NCBI GenBank assembly: GCA_003484545.1
Contig: DNCF01000176.1
Location: 1-7,197, forward strand
DNA from: Massilia sp.
GTDB taxonomy: Bacteria; Pseudomonadota; Gammaproteobacteria; Burkholderiales; Burkholderiaceae_D
Direction of reading: 5' to 3'
Length of the DNA stretch: 7,197 nucleotides
Below, piece by piece: positions 5,386 through 7,197 of the stretch. Position numbers and translations under genes: made by a program. The notes below the pieces were generated by a model. It was given only the letters and a program-made list of their open reading frames with translations, had not been told where the DNA came from and ran no database searches. How positions within the stretch are numbered: the stretch's first letter is position 1; each line of letters begins with the position of its first letter.

Positions 5386-6591
5386 ATGGATTTGGTGTAC
5401 AAGAACGAGAAGACACTGTTCGTGCTGATGCTGGTGCTCTCGCTCCTCGTCTGGGCCGGGCTGGTGCTGGGCCTTGGCTGGACCGTGCTGGGTTATGCGC
5501 TGATGTTCTTCCTGTTCTACTGCTTCGCGCAGTCGGCGCTGATTTCCTACATCAAGGGCACGGGCGTGCGCATCACCGCCGAGCAGTTTCCCGACCTCGA
5601 CCGCCAGATCCTGGCCTGCTGCGCCAAGCTAGGCCTGGAGCGCGAGCCGGAGGCCTATCTGCTGCAGATGGGCGGCTCGCTGAACGCCTTCGCTACCCGC
5701 TTCCTGGGGCGCGACTTCCTGGTGCTGTACACGGACGTGGTCGACGGCCTGCACGAGAATCCGGATGCGCTGAATTTCTACATCGGCCACGAAATCGGCC
5801 ACATCAAGCGCAAGCACCTGAGCTGGGCGACGGTGCTGTTGCCGGCCTCGGTGCTGCCGCTGGTCGGCGCCGCCTATTCGCGCGCCCGCGAGTACACCTG
5901 CGACCGGCATGGCCTGGCGGCCTGCGAGCAACCGATCAACGCCGAATTCGGCATGGCCGCGCTGGCGGCCGGCGGCAAGCGCTGGCGCACCATGAACAAG
6001 AGCGCCTTCATCGCGCAGTCGCGCGAGACCGAAGGCTTCTGGATGTCCTTCCACGAACTGGTCGGCGATTATCCCTGGCTGGTCAAGCGCATGGCCGCGG
6101 TGCGCGCCCTGGCCGCAGGACAGGAAGTGCAGCAGCCGCGCCGCCACTGGCTGGCCGCGCTGATGGCCCTGTTCGTGCCGCGCATGGGTGCGGGCGGCGC
6201 GGGCGGCGTGGTGGTGCTGGCTGCGACCGCCGGCATCCTGGCCGCGGTGGCGATCCCGGCCTACCAGGCCTACCAGCAGAAGGCGGTGGTGGCCAGCGCC
6301 TATGCGGCCGGCCAGGGCGCCAGCGCCAAGGTCGAGGCGTATCTCGTCGAGCACGGCAGCATCCCGACCCTGGCCCAGGCCGGCGTGCAGGCCAGCGCCG
6401 GCGCTCCGGCCGTGCGCGAACTGGAAATCGACCCGAAGAACGCAACCCTGCGCGTGCTGACCAGCATCGAGACGAAAGAGGGCGCCGGCGTGCTCGTGTT
6501 CGAGCCTTCGATGGACGAGGAGAAGAACATTTCCTGGGCTTGCAGCGCCGAGGGCATCATGCGGGATGCACTGCCCCAGGAATGTCGTTAA
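5386..6591 (+). CDS. M48 zinc metallopeptidase fused to a type IV pilin-like domain
   Basis: A 401-residue membrane protein. Two N-terminal hydrophobic helices (about 11-31 and 33-54) precede an M48 (HtpX/Ste24-like) catalytic domain with the zinc motif HEIGH (135-139) and third ligand Glu169 in SRAREYTCDRHG; a further hydrophobic stretch lies at 147-163. After a basic linker with a Trp, residues about 270-401 resemble a major pilin: the helix GILAAVAIPAYQAYQ (283-297), then VEAYLVEHGSIPT, then a C-terminal Cys pair, Cys386 (ISWAC) and Cys400 (LPQECR), placed like the pilin D-region disulfide. The prepilin cleavage Gly and Glu5 positions are Ala269 and Gly274, so the pilin part should stay attached rather than enter a pilus. 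M48 enzymes of this kind usually handle membrane-protein quality control; the role of the pilin part is unknown. ATG 5386 has AAAGG 7 nt upstream; the in-frame TTG at 5347 lies inside the operator dyad. Confidence 0.9.
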   Translation: MDLVYKNEKTLFVLMLVLSLLVWAGLVLGLGWTVLGYALMFFLFYCFAQSALISYIKGTGVRITAEQFPDLDRQILACCAKLGLEREPEAYLLQMGGSLNAFATRFLGRDFLVLYTDVVDGLHENPDALNFYIGHEIGHIKRKHLSWATVLLPASVLPLVGAAYSRAREYTCDRHGLAACEQPINAEFGMAALAAGGKRWRTMNKSAFIAQSRETEGFWMSFHELVGDYPWLVKRMAAVRALAAGQEVQQPRRHWLAALMALFVPRMGAGGAGGVVVLAATAGILAAVAIPAYQAYQQKAVVASAYAAGQGASAKVEAYLVEHGSIPTLAQAGVQASAGAPAVRELEIDPKNATLRVLTSIETKEGAGVLVFEPSMDEEKNISWACSAEGIMRDALPQECR

Positions 6592-7197
6592 TCCTGCTGG
6601 TCGCGCATCCACTCCTTCAGGCCATTGACCCAGTCCTTGGCCGGCAGGTTGTAGCGCCGTTTGATCGCGCCGGCGCGCTCGTAGAGCACCGAGAAATCGA
6701 TCTCCGGCGCGTTCTTGAAGGCGAGGACGACGATGTTCGCGTCGTGCACCTCGGGTAGCCAGACCACGGCGTCGAACACCTCGCGCATCGCGTCCAGGTT
6801 CCTGTCGTAGCAGGAGATATCGCCGAACACGTTGGTGGTCATGATGCCGTCCCGGCTTAGGCAATCGAAGCAGGCCTGGTAAAACTCCGGCGTATCGAAC
6901 ACCGGCCCGCGCGCCTCCTCGTCGTACAGGTCGACCTGCAGCACGTCGACCTTGCCGTGGTTGGCCGGATCGAGCACGAAGTCGAGGGCGTTCATCTCGC
7001 GCACCTGCAGGCGTTCATCGTTCGGCGGCAGCTCGAACAGGGCGCGGCAGATCGCGATCACGTTCGGGTTCAGCTCGGCCGCCGTCACCATCGCCTCGGG
7101 AAAGCGGCGATGGCAGAACTTGGTGAGCGCCGCACTGCCCAGGCCCAGCTGCACGATGTGCCTGGGCGCGTCGAGGAACAGCATCCAGGCCATCATC
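6588..7197 (-). CDS. Spermidine-synthase-like protein (5' partial)
   Basis: The C-terminal 202 residues or so of a Rossmann-fold protein of the polyamine aminopropyltransferase/SpeE-like family; the N-terminus lies beyond the right edge. In the visible part, MMAWMLFLDAPRHIVQLGLG leads into nucleoside-binding motif I (QLGLGSAALTKF, 16-27). The acidic residue after strand 2 follows (TAAELNPNVI, Glu41), then DVLQVDLYD (84-92), where the catalytic Asp of true spermidine synthases lies, and a late strand ANIVVLAFK. The Met-Met at the window edge is probably internal, because family members carry an N-terminal beta domain of some 80 residues before this point. Motif I is GLGS rather than the GGGDG of canonical SpeE, so this may be one of the SpeE-like paralogues whose substrate is unknown. 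It ends at TAA (6590-6588), convergent with the M48 gene and overlapping it by 4 nt. Confidence 0.85.
   Translation of the reverse strand, partial: MMAWMLFLDAPRHIVQLGLGSAALTKFCHRRFPEAMVTAAELNPNVIAICRALFELPPNDERLQVREMNALDFVLDPANHGKVDVLQVDLYDEEARGPVFDTPEFYQACFDCLSRDGIMTTNVFGDISCYDRNLDAMREVFDAVVWLPEVHDANIVVLAFKNAPEIDFSVLYERAGAIKRRYNLPAKDWVNGLKEWMRDQQD

Noticed and set aside
5629..6864. A 411-codon minus-strand frame under the M48 gene
   Set aside because: His/Arg/Gly-rich composition. It overlaps the SpeE-like gene out of frame and conflicts with the well-supported M48 and SpeE-like proteins.

Overview
The window is high-GC DNA (about 70% in a hand-counted stretch of the ABC gene) with compact genes. 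Their protein families suggest a betaproteobacterium, most likely of the Oxalobacteraceae (Massilia-like). That placement is inferred from protein style and composition. No rRNA, tRNA or other taxonomic marker is present.

Layout from left to right. (1) The last 58 codons of a membrane-anchored protein end at 179. (2) A 143-residue orphan gene (286-717, +) has visibly lower GC (about 50-55% in two hand-counted lines). Hairpin repeats carrying the octamer AAGCGGAC/GTCCGCTT lie on both sides, so it looks like an acquired cassette. (3) A minus-strand gene (864-2750) encodes a complete SbmA/YddA-type ABC exporter with fused membrane and ATPase domains. (4) About 310 nt of non-coding DNA and a minus-strand intrinsic terminator (3055-3090) follow. 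(5) A minus-strand gene (3189-4808) encodes a secreted subtilisin-family (S8) protease with a signal peptide, an I9 propeptide and a PA-domain insert. (6) A divergent regulatory region of about 580 nt (4809-5385) holds a candidate promoter for each flanking gene, several dyads, and a long structured leader for the protease. (7) A plus-strand gene (5386-6591) encodes an M48 zinc metallopeptidase whose C-terminal third looks like a type IV pilin without its prepilin cleavage site. (8) A minus-strand spermidine-synthase-like gene (6588 to the window edge) runs convergently and shares the TTAA stop tetranucleotide with the M48 gene.

The genes do not form one obvious pathway. Two proteases of different classes, one secreted (S8) and one membrane-embedded (M48), are transcribed divergently from a shared control region. 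The ABC exporter is separated from the S8 gene by a terminator and is probably an independent unit. The most unusual items are the M48-pilin fusion, the 28-bp operator-like dyad at its predicted transcription start, and the 14-bp long-range stem in the S8 leader. No CRISPR array, insertion sequence or RNA gene was seen.
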